Source of the DNA: Ustulina deusta
Taxonomy: Eukaryota; Ascomycota; Sordariomycetes; Xylariales; Xylariaceae
Assembly (NCBI GenBank): GCA_023159155.1
Contig: JAJNNX010000060.1
Location: 298,422 to 362,421, forward strand
Direction of reading: 5' to 3'
Length of the DNA: 64,000 nucleotides
Below are positions 1-11,628 of the stretch, one piece after another. The position numbers and the translations under genes are program-made. Under the pieces are notes generated by a model. The model saw only the letters and a list, made by a program, of their open reading frames with translations. It had not been told where the DNA came from and ran no database searches. Every line of letters begins with the position of its first letter. The first letter of the stretch is position 1.

Positions 1-142
1 GCGATGGGCCTCGACCCTGGACCGAAGCCGCGTGCGTGGGGAGCGAGTTTCTGACAAATATTGAGTCTGTATCTACGTCTATATATATAGGTATATATCT
101 ATACAAGGCAGACTACGTGGGGATTAGATTGTTCGGTTTGCG

Positions 143-153
143 TATATATATAA
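143..153 (+). promoter_or_regulatory. TATA-like element upstream of the small Ser/Thr/Tyr-rich gene
   Basis: A TATATATAAG-type stretch lies about 190 bp upstream of the ATG at 341. Between them is a CT/CA-rich leader with an (ATC)n run at about 190-226, as is usual in fungal 5' UTRs. Assignment as the core promoter is inference from position only. Confidence 0.35.
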
Positions 154-340
154 GAGTGATCGACTTGGACTTCAAGGTTTCTGGCATCTTCATCTTCATC
201 ATCATCATCATCATCATCACCATCATCACATACAACCAAGAGATTCATCAAATTGAAACTACCACCTGCCATCGTCCCATCTCATCAAGCTGCAAAGCCA
301 TCAAGAGCCATACCCACCTTTCCTATCCATCATTCACACG

Positions 341-616
341 ATGTCTTACACAACTACCTCGTCAACGTCCATGTCATCCGACTACATCGCGGGGACATAC
401 GCCTCGGGCCAAACACCAAACTACCCTCCTGAGCTGGATATCTCTGATATGTCTAGCTCAAGAACGTCAGCATCTGCTAGTAACACCGCCCGGCCGCTCA
501 TGGCCTACTCGACATCCTTTACCTCCGATTGGAAGAAGGACTACACAAGTACCCACCGTCACTACCAGGAGCGAGGCTCTTGGAGTACCAAGGGGAACGC
601 CGGAAGTACCCGTTGA
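341..616 (+). CDS. Small Ser/Thr/Tyr-rich hypothetical protein (91 aa)
   Basis: An uninterrupted 91-codon reading frame. It starts at an ATG with a reasonable fungal context (CACACGATGTC) after a pyrimidine/CA-rich leader with a TATA-like box further upstream. The product is dominated by Ser, Thr and Tyr, begins MSYTTTSSTS, carries SSRTSASAS in the middle and ends in a basic, Trp-containing tail. There is no signal peptide, membrane segment or recognisable domain, so it is probably a disordered cytosolic or nuclear protein. I do not recognise the family and assign no function. Support comes from the leader, codon usage without rare-codon runs, and position next to core genes. It could still be a chance frame. 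Two longer overlapping frames in the same stretch begin without a comparable leader and look like shadows. Confidence 0.5.
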   Translation: MSYTTTSSTSMSSDYIAGTYASGQTPNYPPELDISDMSSSRTSASASNTARPLMAYSTSFTSDWKKDYTSTHRHYQERGSWSTKGNAGSTR

Positions 617-3600
617 AAACGGGAGGACAAAGATCAACGGATGCTCTCGTGCACACATGCGTATCGAAGACATTTAGGCGGAGTGGTTTTATTTTCCATT
701 CTTATTATATGTATTTTTTTAATGTTTTTCTTTTTTCTTCAGGTTCTGGGGCGAGGAGTTTTGGGCACGAGCGAGAAATGGTGATGAGTTTTTTTTTTTT
801 GGGGGGGGGGTTATGATAGAGTGATATCGAGAATTGGGAATGGCGAAGCTGGGCATGTTCTCTCTGTTCGATATAGAAGGATGACTGGAAAACTACCTAA
901 TAAAGGTTAAACTGGTCAGGGCAATACGGTCTTTCAGCTAGATTCGGGGTGGGCAGGATACCATGACTTCTTGTACGAACCTTTTTACGAAGGAATATAT
1001 ATTCACTATTTCCTCCCTCTCCGCATGCCCATGAACAACCTACTAAGTATATGATAGGGGCTGTCTACGTGGTAAACAGTAAATTAAGTTGTCTCAAGTT
1101 GGCGCGTTCAAACAAACGAACTACACTGACACTCCGATGATGGCACGCTGCAAAACACGAGCAATTAGGTTGTCGCGATAAAACACGAGGGCTACTGCGG
1201 CCGTTTCATAACTTGAATCACGGTATTTTAATTCTAGGGGTTGTAATTAATAATTCAATCTTACCAGAATTCAAGATTACGTAGGTAAGTAATAGCTTAC
1301 TTACTAGTTAGATAACAATGCGTTTTACTCCATTCATTCCTTTGCCTAAGCCTCTTTCCCCCACAGCCTATAGATTTATTTGTACAGGACCCGAACCTCC
1401 TTCTTCTGCTTTTTGGGGACCCATGTTCACAGAATATATGTAGTGGTGCCGCGATTACCCTTGAGGCACATGTGGGATGCTAAATGTCGTGGATTGGAAA
1501 ATATAGCTTGACCGACAGACACCATAAATAGTTGATCACCTGTAGTAGTGGCCTCGGTAGTATAGATAGAAAGGTAACCATGTAATTGAATTAGAGCACC
1601 TTAGATTTCTAGAATAGTAACCCCCCAATTACTGAGAAGTCAGTAGAGGTCCCGAAGATGATTATCGACAGCTTCTAGCCAATTTTGCACCTCGTCTACA
1701 ACTAATTCGGTCTCCACCCCGGGGTTTAACTTTGCTAAGAAAAATGAGGGTAAAACGTACCTACGCAGGGTGGGGTCGAAGGCTAGAGAACGTCGAAAGC
1801 CGCACCATATGTTCCTCGACACTGTAATCACTATAAAACGCGTGGATAGCTTCTCTGTTTTGTTTCTAGTCCCTCAACCGCCGTCTTGAACTTGGGTAAT
1901 AATCCTTTGACAGAACGCCGCGTTACGTCATATCTGGTCTGCATAAGGACGCTTTGCGCTGAGGGACAACATCCGAGGGAAAAGCCTACGATAAATTCAG
2001 CAACACCATGTGGTCGTGATAAAACTTTTTTCTATTTTCGATTTCACTTTCACTTTCACTTTCTTTCTTTCTTTCTTTTGTAAATAAAAACGATTCCTCA
2101 CTTCAGATTAATGGTGTCATGTTGCTGCCAATACTGTGGCGGTTTATATTTATTTGCTTTCGTATTCATGATCTTTTCAACGAATAATATACTACCTAGA
2201 CTAGGAAATGAGATCCAAGACAAGGTTTTCCGAGTCCGGTTGTCGGGAGAGGTTGTTGGTCAAATGTGCCGACGCTATCTAGGATAGGATAGGGGCGCCG
2301 ATATTGCGGGGTTCATGGCGCCGAAAATACGAAGGAGAGGGGGGGACCGAAAAGCGGCGCTGCGCCGGTCACAATTTAAACTTACCTAAGAAAACACTTA
2401 CATATATACCCACGAATGACTGCTAGAATCGATCGGTTCTAGGTGTAGATAGGTTGTGATTGCCATTGTTGCGGAAGGGGTCCTAAATTCCCTCTGCGAC
2501 CAACCCCGAACTAAATATTAATTACTTCTTTATTCTGTGTATGATGTTCTAGTTCCTGGTCCATGCTCCAAGTATATATATCTGTGATGGGCGCTTTGGT
2601 TATATTCATTTTGCTAGCTCTACTCGGACGTGGTATATCTATCTCTATTTGGAATATTTCCCACTGTGGTTGTAAATAGGCACGTAGCAACGAGCAGGTG
2701 TAAACTTCGCGGGAACTAGCAGTTCAGACATCAAACTTGGGTAGTTAGACGAAATCGCGGCCACAGGATACCCGAACATTATACCATTGAGCATGCGATA
2801 TTTAATGTAACACTCTACTTTCATTTCAGATACCGGTGAATTTGTGAATAGCTCTGCGGTGTGAGTTTCCCTTCGAAAACTCGCAGCTCTATACCATATC
2901 CGTTAACTACTTAGGCATGATAAAAGATTAGTAACTCGATCTATTCCCCGTTAGTGGAGCTGTTTTTGATCGAGCTAAGTAGAGCGCCAAATTCCTTGAC
3001 CTAGGGAGGCACAAGTGAAGAAAAGACAATGGACAATAGGTTGAAGGAAATGTTGTTCGGCGCGATGGCCCGGTGACCGGAATATGTGGTATACGATTTA
3101 CGATAGCCTCCACAGATGACCTAAATCCTCGACATAGGTAAACCAACTACTCCTTAGAGGAACTGGTATTGTGGAGCAGATTTAGTAATTCATCATCATC
3201 ATGAGTGAACTTCGAATTTCTAGTCCGGAGAGAAAGAGCTGATGGGGCCTCGAGATCGGAATGGCATTATTTTTACTCGTACTCTCATCCCAAGAAGGGA
3301 GCGATGAAAACTTTCATCTTAGGCAAAAGGCGTTACACTTCTCACTGATGGGACTGTGACGAAGAAGAAGAGCCAGCAAACCGAATTGTATTAACAAATA
3401 TCCAGCCCTGCCATCATGAAATTCTTAGAATTCTCCTGAAATCCTGTGACGCCGGACCCCGTTATGCAAAGTCCATCAATATTTCCGTGGTTCTGCTGCT
3501 TTGGGATCGACATGGTAGCCCAGATAGCGAAACGTTGCTGCCGCTTTGTGTTTGACTCCACGTATGCTAGTATTAACAATGCTGTAAATGAAAAGTAGCC

Positions 3601-3680
3601 GCTTTCAGAATCGAGGTACTCGGAAGGGGACGGGGAGTTCCGCTTCCGAGAACACATCTTTGTCATGCAGGCTAGTCAAA
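617..3680. other. Intergenic region, no supported gene
   Basis: About 3 kb between the small gene and the 3' end of the E2 gene. Only short frames are present, with no domain-like content and no plausible splice-linked exons. Notable sequence: a T12-G10 homopolymer junction at 789-810 and a CTTT/CTTTCA microsatellite at about 2044-2080. The stretch at 3391-3666 is probably 3' flank of the ubiquitin-conjugating enzyme gene. I see nothing else. Confidence 0.6.
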
Positions 3681-4633
3681 TCATGGTTCGCCGAGCAATC
3701 GGGCTGTAATATCGCCCATATACTCAGGCTCTAGTTCTACGTCCTCACCGCCGTAGGTTTCAATGCCCACATAATGAAAGGCCTCGACAACTCTATCGAT
3801 ATCAAATCCCATATTCACAAATCGGTTGATGAGGTTCTTGTTATAGCCTTCGTACCTGTAAGGGAAGCAACCAACTTAGTATAACTTGATGCGGCAGCAC
3901 GCTCGAGGGTAGCAGGGAAGAGGGGGGGTGGAAGTAGGAGTAGGGGGGAGAGTAGGGAGAAGAGTAGGAGTCAGTAGGCATCTTACGCGCTGTCGTCGAT
4001 TCGCTCGCGCTGGGGGATGCCGGTGCGAGGTTTGACCTGTTGGAACCTGTCGCTTCTGGGGGCGCCGGCGTGGAGGACTGCCCACTCGTGAGCCTTCTTG
4101 TTAAACGCCTCAGGGTCGTTGATCATCATCTTAGCGACCTCAGCATCCTGGGGGTCTTTGGGTTCGGGGCTTTCGAACAGAGACTGAAGGGACAACAGGG
4201 TCGACTTGATGGTGAGAACAGGCGACCAAGCGGTGCTGAGGGTGTCGAGACAGATGGCGCCCTGGAGGTTTTGTCCAAGCTGGCTGTTAGTATGGACGGA
4301 CGTGTCTGTTCATCTGAAGAGGTGCCGGGGGACGACGGAAGATGGGGGACAGGAGAGAGACAGACGTACGGTTTGGCTGCTGATGTTGGGATGCCAGACC
4401 TTGGTGTCGAACTTCATGATGGGAGGACGGAAGGGATACTCGGGGGGGATCTTGACGTCGACGATGTACTGGCCGCCCTCGTATGGAGTGCTCGGGGGCC
4501 CGGATATGCGAGCCTTGAGGTGTGTCAGGTCGCCGCTGCTGTCGACGGGCTCGGCCGAGATGTTGGAGTTGGCAGCGTCGGCAGCCATGTCGCTCAACTC
4601 CTTGGCGACACGGCGCACCCTGCTCGACGACAT
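3681..4633 (-). CDS. UBC1: Ubiquitin-conjugating enzyme E2 with C-terminal UBA domain (E2-25K / UBC1 type)
   Basis: Cytosolic/nuclear E2 that accepts ubiquitin from E1 on a cysteine and, in this subfamily, builds Lys48-linked chains for proteasomal degradation. Three exons on the minus strand: 4633-4370, 4261-3987 and 3855-3681, joined by GT-AG introns of 108 and 131 bp, giving 237 aa. The first exon carries the E2 core with the PPEYPFRPP and WHPNIS motifs. The second opens with GAICLDTL, which puts the catalytic cysteine at residue 92. It also holds the WSPVLT and LLSLQSL helices. The third exon encodes a UBA domain (about residues 188-235; NRFVNMGFD, ending LLGEP). Core plus UBA is diagnostic of E2-25K/Ubc1 rather than Ubc4/5. 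Start chosen at the first ATG, immediately before the conserved MSSSRVRR. A long open frame on the opposite strand is a shadow. Confidence 0.93.
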
Positions 4634-6030
4634 GGTGGTTGATGTCGGTTGTGGACAGAGAATGGCTCGACGGATCGGTCGCTGTGCGGCAGGCAGGCGG
4701 GCGGGCAGGCAGGCTGGTGGGCTCGGACGGCCGGGTACGCAAGGTTCTCGATCCGATTTTGCTGGCTGGGTCTATTCTGTGAATGATGCGGAGAGGGGAA
4801 TGACCAGACAGGTATACTATACCTTAGCGATAGTATACCCGCTTGCTACTTGACTGGCTGGTGGGGGGGGGGGGGGGGTCGATGGAGAGAGGGATAGGTG
4901 GACAGTCAGGTGCCTGAGGAAATCGTGGGGGGATCTTAAAGTAGGTGAGATTTTCGATGGTTGTTAATGAAGAGTGAGAGGTGAGAGGTGGTAGCTTTAG
5001 TAGTACTACCGATGGAGGGACGGGTTGTGCGAGAAGTGAGGCTTGGAGGGTGGCACAACAGTGAGGAGAGACTATCTAATACTAGTGTAAATAAAGAGAG
5101 ATAGAAGCAAGCATCACAGCCTCATAAGAGTTCAGGTGTGATACAGAGCAAGCAAGGATGACGATGGCAAGCATGTTATTGGACAGAACAGACAGGACGA
5201 GGTGGGTTAGTTAGGTAGGTACCTTTAGGTAACATAGGCATGTCTTGTACCTACCTACCCAAGGTTGGTATTTATACCTGCTACACCACCTCTTTAGGAG
5301 GTATCCATAGCAGTATCTGATTCCATATAGGTAAGTACCTACTACCGAGGTAGATTGTTAGGGAGGTATGGCGATATCGCACCTATATGAGACATGTACT
5401 CTAAGTACTTACCTTTAACTAGAGATACCTACTAAAAGTATCTGTTGCTACAAAACTACACAGAAGATCAGGTATCTCAGACAAAGAACATTTTCTGGCC
5501 TAATCTACTTTATACCTAGTCTATTAAGTAGATAGGTATCAGCTATAGATCAAAAAACAATTTTATACAGGTACACCTATATACCCCGCCTGCTTTGTCA
5601 CATGCAGTGGGCAAGCAAGGACCTTAAACAGGATGTCGAAATACTACCTACACTTCACTGTCCTATGAGGCACCTATAGGAGGTACCTAGGTTGTGTACC
5701 ACCACCCCGCATTCTAGCGTGCCCACAGTCCTTGTCTAGTGGATTTGCTACCTACTTATCGATTAGATGGACTTAGATGGGCAAGTACATACTATCTATC
5801 TGTAGTATGACAATAAGGTACTACTATGATAGACATGTTGAAACCCCACCATTACAGACAAGCCTTTCTACATTGCCACACCTTCAACAACAATTTCTGG
5901 ATATTGTGCAACCTATACACATGCGTTTTCACATGTGTTTTCACATCTGACCTGTGCCTGTTCTGGTCCAGAAACATCGATCAAGACATTGATTACCTGT
6001 CTTCCAGCAATTGCTGGAACAGCCGCCAAC
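4634..6030. other. Intergenic region between divergent UBC1 and ELP3
   Basis: About 1.4 kb holding the promoters of both divergently oriented genes. It includes a run of 16 G at 4863-4878 and a cluster of TACCTA/TAGGTA-type motifs at about 5205-5750, some arranged as inverted pairs. The stretch before the ELP3 ATG contains a short direct repeat (CACATGCGTTTT, CACATGTGTTTT). No additional gene is supported. Confidence 0.6.
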
Positions 6031-7862
6031 ATGGCCACCACGACGGTGACCACGACGGTGACCATCACCCCCACGAGCCGAAAGAAAGATGCCCACCTGC
6101 CTCCTGAAAACGAGCGTTTCCTTCGGTGTTGCGCCGACATTGCAAACGTCCTTATAGAGGACCACGAAGCCTCCAAAGACCCCAAGCACCCAAAGAAAGA
6201 TATCAACTTGAATGGCCTGCGCACGAAGCTGTCGAGGAAGCACAGGCTCACCAACATCCCGCCTCTCACGGCCATCATTGCTGCCGTCCCCGAACACTAC
6301 AAGAAATATATCATGCCGAAGCTGGTCGCAAAGCCAATCCGTGCGTTGTCACTGTTGCCCCCCATTGAGATGCGAGATCCATGGCGCGCTCGCTTCTAGT
6401 TCCGTCCCATGCTCACCTCTAACCACTTGTGCCGCCAGGGACCTCCTCGGGCATCGCTGTTGTTGCCGTCATGTGCAAACCCCATCGCTGCCCTCACATC
6501 GCCTACACCGGCAACATCTGCGTCTACTGCCCCGGCGGTCCCGATTCCGACTTCGAATACAGCACGCAGTCTTACACCGGCTACGAGCCTACCTCGATGC
6601 GTGCCATTCGTGCCCGTTACGATCCCTTCGAACAGGCTCGCGGCCGTGTTGACCAGCTCAAGTCCCTAGGCCACTCCGTTGACAAGGTCGAGTATATCAT
6701 CATGGGCGGCACATTCATGTCCTTGCCCGTCCCGTACCGCGAAGAGTTCATATCCCAACTTCACAACGCCCTCAGCGGCTATCAGACAACCAATGTTGAC
6801 GAGGCCGTCGAGGCTGGCGAGATGAGCAACATCAAGTGTGTTGGCATTACCATCGAGACAAGACCAGATTACTGCTTGCAACCGCATCTCACCGATATGC
6901 TCCGATATGGATGTACTCGACTCGAGGTAGGCGTCCAATCTCTGTATGAAGATGTCGCACGAGACACCAACCGAGGCCACACCGTTGCTGCTGTCGCCGA
7001 GACGTTTTGCTTGGCCAAGGATGCTGGTTTCAAGGTCGTTTCGCACATGATGCCCGACCTGCCTAATGTTGGCATGGAACGCGATCTCGACCAGTTCCGG
7101 GAATACTTCGAGAATCCGGCCTTTCGGACCGATGGGCTGAAGATTTATCCCACCCTCGTCATCCGCGGTACCGGTCTCTACGAGCTTTGGCGAACTGGCA
7201 GGTATCAGAATTACACACCTAATGCTCTTATTGATATTGTGGCGCGTATATTGGCCCTGGTTCCTCCGTGGACGAGAATCTACCGCGTACAAAGAGACAT
7301 TCCTATGCCCCTAGTCACCTCAGGTGTCGAAAATGGAAACTTGAGAGAATTAGCCCTGGCCCGTATGAAGGACTTCGGAACCACATGCCGTGACGTGAGG
7401 ACCCGCGAGGTTGGTATCAACGAGGTCAAACACAAGATACGCCCGAACCAGATCGAGCTCGTGCGTCGAGATTACACGGCAAATGGCGGGTGGGAGACTT
7501 TCCTAGCCTACGAAGACCCCAAACAGGACATCTTAGTCGGACTTTTACGACTAAGGAAATGCACCGAAAAATACACGTACCGCGAGGAGCTCACGGGTCA
7601 GCAGACGAGCCTCGTCCGAGAACTCCATGTGTACGGAACGGCGGTACCCGTGCACGCGAGAGACCCCAAGAAGTTTCAACATCAAGGCTTTGGAACACTG
7701 CTGATGGAGGAAGCGGAACGCATCGCTCGCGATGAGCATGGTAGTGATAAGATTAGTGTCATCAGTGGTGTTGGTGTTAGGAGTTATTATAAGAAACTTG
7801 GTTATTGGCTTGATGGCCCTTACATGAGCAAGTGGCTTGATGGGCGGCCGGAGCAGCCTTGA
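6031..7862 (+). CDS. ELP3: Elongator complex catalytic subunit Elp3 (tRNA uridine acetyltransferase, radical SAM + HAT)
   Basis: Catalytic subunit of Elongator, which makes carboxymethyl-uridine at tRNA wobble position 34 from acetyl-CoA and SAM; mainly cytosolic. Two exons, 6031-6340 and 6439-7862, joined by a 98-bp GT-AG intron that rebuilds [14 protein letters not shown]; product 577 aa, as expected. The radical-SAM domain (about 95-380) has the CX9CX2C cluster: [11 protein letters not shown] then VYC, Cys 121/131/134. It is followed by [18 protein letters not shown] and EVGVQS. The C-terminal GNAT/HAT domain (about 410-565) has [17 protein letters not shown] and [11 protein letters not shown], the acetyl-CoA-binding and substrate segments. 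Start chosen at 6031 (AACATGGCC context), giving the usual Elp3 N-terminus. An in-frame ATG at 5935 would add 32 unconserved residues. The gene looks intact. Confidence 0.96.
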
Positions 7863-9520
7863 TCAAGGATGCGAAAAACAGTAAAATAAAATGAGAAAAT
7901 AAAATACTTCAAGTCTTTGACTTTTCATTGACGTTGGCGTATGTGTATGTGCATAACAATACCCGTATCTAGATGGATGCGAATGCCTACCTGCTTATGA
8001 CATAGAGGATATAACACAGAGTTAGGTAGGCTGATATATATGTGATAAGTAAGGCAAGTAAGAGAAGATGAGCGAGTGGGGAAGGGAAGCAATGTGAGAA
8101 GTTGAGATGAGGCATGGGAAGAGATACTGCGCCTATAATCTACAGTTTAAGTGAACATGACAAGCATCTTGAACATTCTCTTTCTGAATGATGACTACGT
8201 CTAGATCTTTAACCGTAGGTTATTATCCATGAAATGCGGTGGTGGTTCTCGGCTTTCTCACATCGATAGCGATTCTCCTTAGTGCGGTGTCGTGGTTGGG
8301 AACCATGTGTTGGACTATTGGACCATGGTCAACTCGCTCGTATACCGCATCGTCCGTTCACTCGCCCGCTAGACACAGACAGATAACGGGCGATATTTCT
8401 GCTTTGAGACCGGCCTGCTATGGTCGACGCGAGGAGAAAAGGAAAGAAACGGATAAAGGGGAGGAAATCTGACGAGAAACATCACAGGGATGGGTGATCT
8501 CTGAGCGAGTATATTCTATCTGCGTGCCGAGCCTGATAGGTATCTACCCATTGGTCAACCTCTATCCATCTGGACTAGTCTATTCGTAAAGCGTAACGAA
8601 GACAGACCCGATCTCCCGCTCTCCTGGGAACAGCCAGGGGGAGTCTACCCCTATTCTGCGGGGATCATGTGCGCGGCGGCTCAATAGCCGAAGGGTGGTA
8701 CCGCTGCCGGTATGTTTCTGCGGGGTGTTGCAGAGCCGGTAGATCGACACCAGGGTCTCCTCTGGGGAAGCTCTGTCTTTAGCTGGGGATGGTTGGGGTA
8801 CCTAGATAGTATATATGATGTATCGCGCCATATTGGTTTGACGGTCTGACGTTCTCTTTAGCATAGCGTAATGCGGTGCAGACAGGCACTGCTTGTTATT
8901 GGGATACTCGGGTGGAGGTGGTGGGCTGGATCTGGATCCTGCGAGAGTCAATGGTGCCTTGGTTGCGGGGGGAAACAAATGAAATGACTATAGTGTGCAT
9001 GTTTAGGGGGGCGTGAGAGCTACCTAGGTATGATATGAATTCCCTCTCCTATGAAATACGACGCCCCAGCTTCATCTAACCTTCATCTCATGCTATAGAT
9101 CCCGCGTGGATGGCGTAACTGGCAACGTGCTTGGTTCAAGCCCCGAGTCTCAAAATACCCAACTCCTATTTCGGTGTGATAGGACCATGTGAACTTTTTA
9201 CTTTGCCCTACGAGGGTTCAACGTATCACTTGGAACCAACCACCACATTAAACGTTGTCATGACTGCAAAGCTACATTGATCTATAGGTAGCCTCGTCCT
9301 CACCCTTGCTGGAATATTACATTCAAGGCTGAACAACCCCGTGCTCTTGCGGAGGTGGGGATTTGTTCAAGTCATATGATACACCCAAGAGGCAGTGATC
9401 ATGCATGCTGTATTCGACGAATGATTAAAAGATGATGAAAATCCCACCAAATGCCAGAGGACCTCTATTTATAGGTATTTATACACCGCGTCATTACTCC
9501 GCCGCCATCCCCGTCCAAAT
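7863..9520. other. Intergenic region between convergent ELP3 and succinyl-CoA ligase alpha
   Basis: About 1.66 kb between two 3' ends. One 77-codon frame at 8239-8472 has no domain content, no leader and an unconvincing composition, and I do not call it. A tRNA-like A-box/B-box pair near 9110-9150 was examined and rejected. I see nothing else. Confidence 0.6.
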
Positions 9521-10872
9521 CTACAACAAGTCCCGCTTGACAAAGGCCTCGCGCATTGCACGTCCCAGAGCGGCGGGTGAGCGCTCGACAATAACACCGG
9601 CGGCCTCCAGGGCCTTGATCTTAGAGTCTGCACCACCCTTGCCGCCGGACACAATGGCACCGGCGTGGCCCATACGTCGTCCGGGGGGTGCGCTGATGCC
9701 GGCGATGAAGCTGACGACGGGCTTGCCGCCGTTGACGGTGTTCTTCTCGCGCAGGAAATCGGCAGCGTCCTCCTCGGCCGCACCACCAATCTCACCGATC
9801 ATGATGATGCCGTCGGTCTCCTCGTCCTTGAGGAAGACATTGAGGCAGTCAATGAAGTTGGTCCCGCTGAAGGGGTCACCGCCGATACCAACGACAAGCG
9901 ACTGACCGAGGCCGGCTTGCGTGGTCTGGTTGACGGCCTCATAGGTCAGGGTACCGGAACGGGAGACTATACCGATACGACCGCGCTTGTGGATGAAACC
10001 GGGCATGATGCCGATCTTGCACTGACCGGGCGCGATGATGCCGGGGCAGTTGGGGCCGACGAGGCGGGTCTTGGTCTGGGTCCTGAGGATATCGGTGATG
10101 CGAACCATGTCTGGGCATCTGTCAGCACAACTCTCGAGGGAACAGTAGAGGAGGACAGAGAAAAGAGAAGACGCAAGACGTACCATGCTGAGGAATGCCC
10201 TCGGTGATACAGACAACGAGGGGGATCTCGGCAGAAATGGCTTCCTCGATACCAGCGGCGGCCAGCGGCGGCCTGTTTATTCGTTTAGCGACCCGAGTTC
10301 CGCCCTCGAACGCCGGACACTGTTGTCTCTGCTAGACTTACGGTACGAAGATGGCGGTGGCAGTGGCGCCCGTCTCCTTGACAGCCTCGCTCACATTTCC
10401 GAAGACGGGGAGGCCGAGATGCTTCTGGCCGGCCTTCTTAGGGTTTGTGCCTCCCACGACCTTGGTACCTATCGCAAACGCATGTCAGACCCGATCCCGC
10501 GCAGGGCAACTCCACGTCATTTCGACCTTCTCGACAGTGTTGCGGGTATTATTTACCGTAGGCGATTGCTTGTTCGGCATGGAAACTATGGAGACGCTTC
10601 GGGTCAGCATGGCATGCTCTCGATGTGCCGAGAGAGGGCGACGTGATCTGTGGACGGAGCAGACAGGACGGGGATGTGGAAGCGCGCAAGTGTCGTGGCC
10701 GGGACTCGACTCACGTTCCCTGCTTTCCGGTGAAGCCTTGGAAGAGAACCTTCGTCTCGCTGTTGATGCGCAGGTTGTCGATGGTCTGCGAGTAGGCGGA
10801 CGAGGAAGAGCTGTAGGCGCGTCTGGACAGCTGGCGCAAAGCACGCGGCGGCATGTGACGGAAAGCTTGCAT
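9521..10872 (-). CDS. LSC1: Succinyl-CoA ligase [ADP/GDP-forming] alpha subunit, mitochondrial
   Basis: TCA-cycle enzyme of the mitochondrial matrix. It converts succinyl-CoA to succinate with substrate-level phosphorylation through a phosphohistidine, as a heterodimer with the beta subunit. Five exons on the minus strand: 10872-10715, 10585-10557, 10468-10342, 10272-10184 and 10110-9521, all with GT-AG introns; 330 aa, as in the family. The N-terminus ([20 protein letters not shown]) is a typical Arg-rich mitochondrial presequence. The CoA-binding Rossmann part has [20 protein letters not shown] and GGTNPKKAG. The ligase part has RLVGPNCPG and SRSGTLTYE, and the phospho-His lies in MGHAGAIV at about residue 283. 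Exon 2 is only 29 bp, a micro-exon easily missed by gene finders, but it is required for the conserved [10 protein letters not shown] segment. Divergent from RPT2. Confidence 0.95.
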
Positions 10873-11628
10873 CTCGGAGAGATTTATGGTGGCGCGGACG
10901 AAGGGAGAGCTAATGCCGGCAAGACGGGCTAGCAGGCGAATTGGCTCGTTGGGTCGGTGGGCTGGTGGTTCGGTTCAAACAACGAAGCCGAGATAGAGAA
11001 CAAGTCGTCGATCTAAAGTTATTCCTACGCCTGGGCAGGCAGATAGCAGCCATGTGGTAGTCAGAGATAGCGATAGGCGGTTTTGTACCTCGGTATATTC
11101 TGCCGACAGTTGTAATGGGTAGAAACGGATAAGGGCGTCGCCAATGCCAGCCGAAACGGACCGTGGTCAGCTGTCAGTATGGAATACTCCAATTTGTGCT
11201 CGATACATAAATACATAGGTACCTACCTGGATAGATCCACTTTTTGGAGGCTGCAAAGTGCACGCGTTGCCTCTTCGACGCCTGATTAAACCAGGTCTAC
11301 CTAGCTAGGTACGCTACAGTGCTGACCTGACGCTACGCATTGCTGCAGCGAGCGACCTGGCAAGAAGGAAATAGAGAGAGCTTTCGATCTCCAATATCCA
11401 CCTCTCCCAATTTCATCATCACCGGCATCACCGCCGGCCACCACGAATAACCCTCCAACACCACCTCTTCTTCCACTCTTCTTCATTGCGTCGAGACGAG
11501 GTGTCGTCAATCAACATCTGATTCTCTTTCACATTCTCGACGTCTCGATCTGCTCCGTCTCCTCTCTCGCGTTTACTCTTCTATCTTCCACCCAGCTTGC
11601 GACCCGTCTCGCAGCACATCGAGACAAG
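10873..11628. promoter_or_regulatory. Shared divergent promoter region of LSC1 and RPT2
   Basis: 756 bp separate the start codons of the mitochondrial ligase subunit (minus) and the proteasome ATPase (plus). The RPT2 side becomes CT-rich over about 11390-11620, as in fungal leaders. A TACATAGGTACCTACC-type motif sits at about 11211-11228. I cannot identify specific factor sites. Confidence 0.5.

Noticed and set aside
4040..4853. Long plus-strand open frames opposite the E2 gene
   Set aside because: They are antisense to conserved UBC1 exons, have no domain content, and reflect GC-rich codon usage on the other strand.
6666..7292. 208-codon minus-strand frame inside ELP3
   Set aside because: Antisense shadow of the conserved radical-SAM domain.
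9100..9160. tRNA-like sequence (TGGCGTAACTGG A-box-like and GGTTCAAGCCCC B-box-like)
   Set aside because: The two boxes are only about 13 nt apart, leaving no room for an anticodon arm, and the T-stem and acceptor arms do not pair.
9665..10207. 180-codon plus-strand frame across LSC1
   Set aside because: Antisense to LSC1 exons; its Asp/Thr/Gly-rich composition is typical of such shadows.
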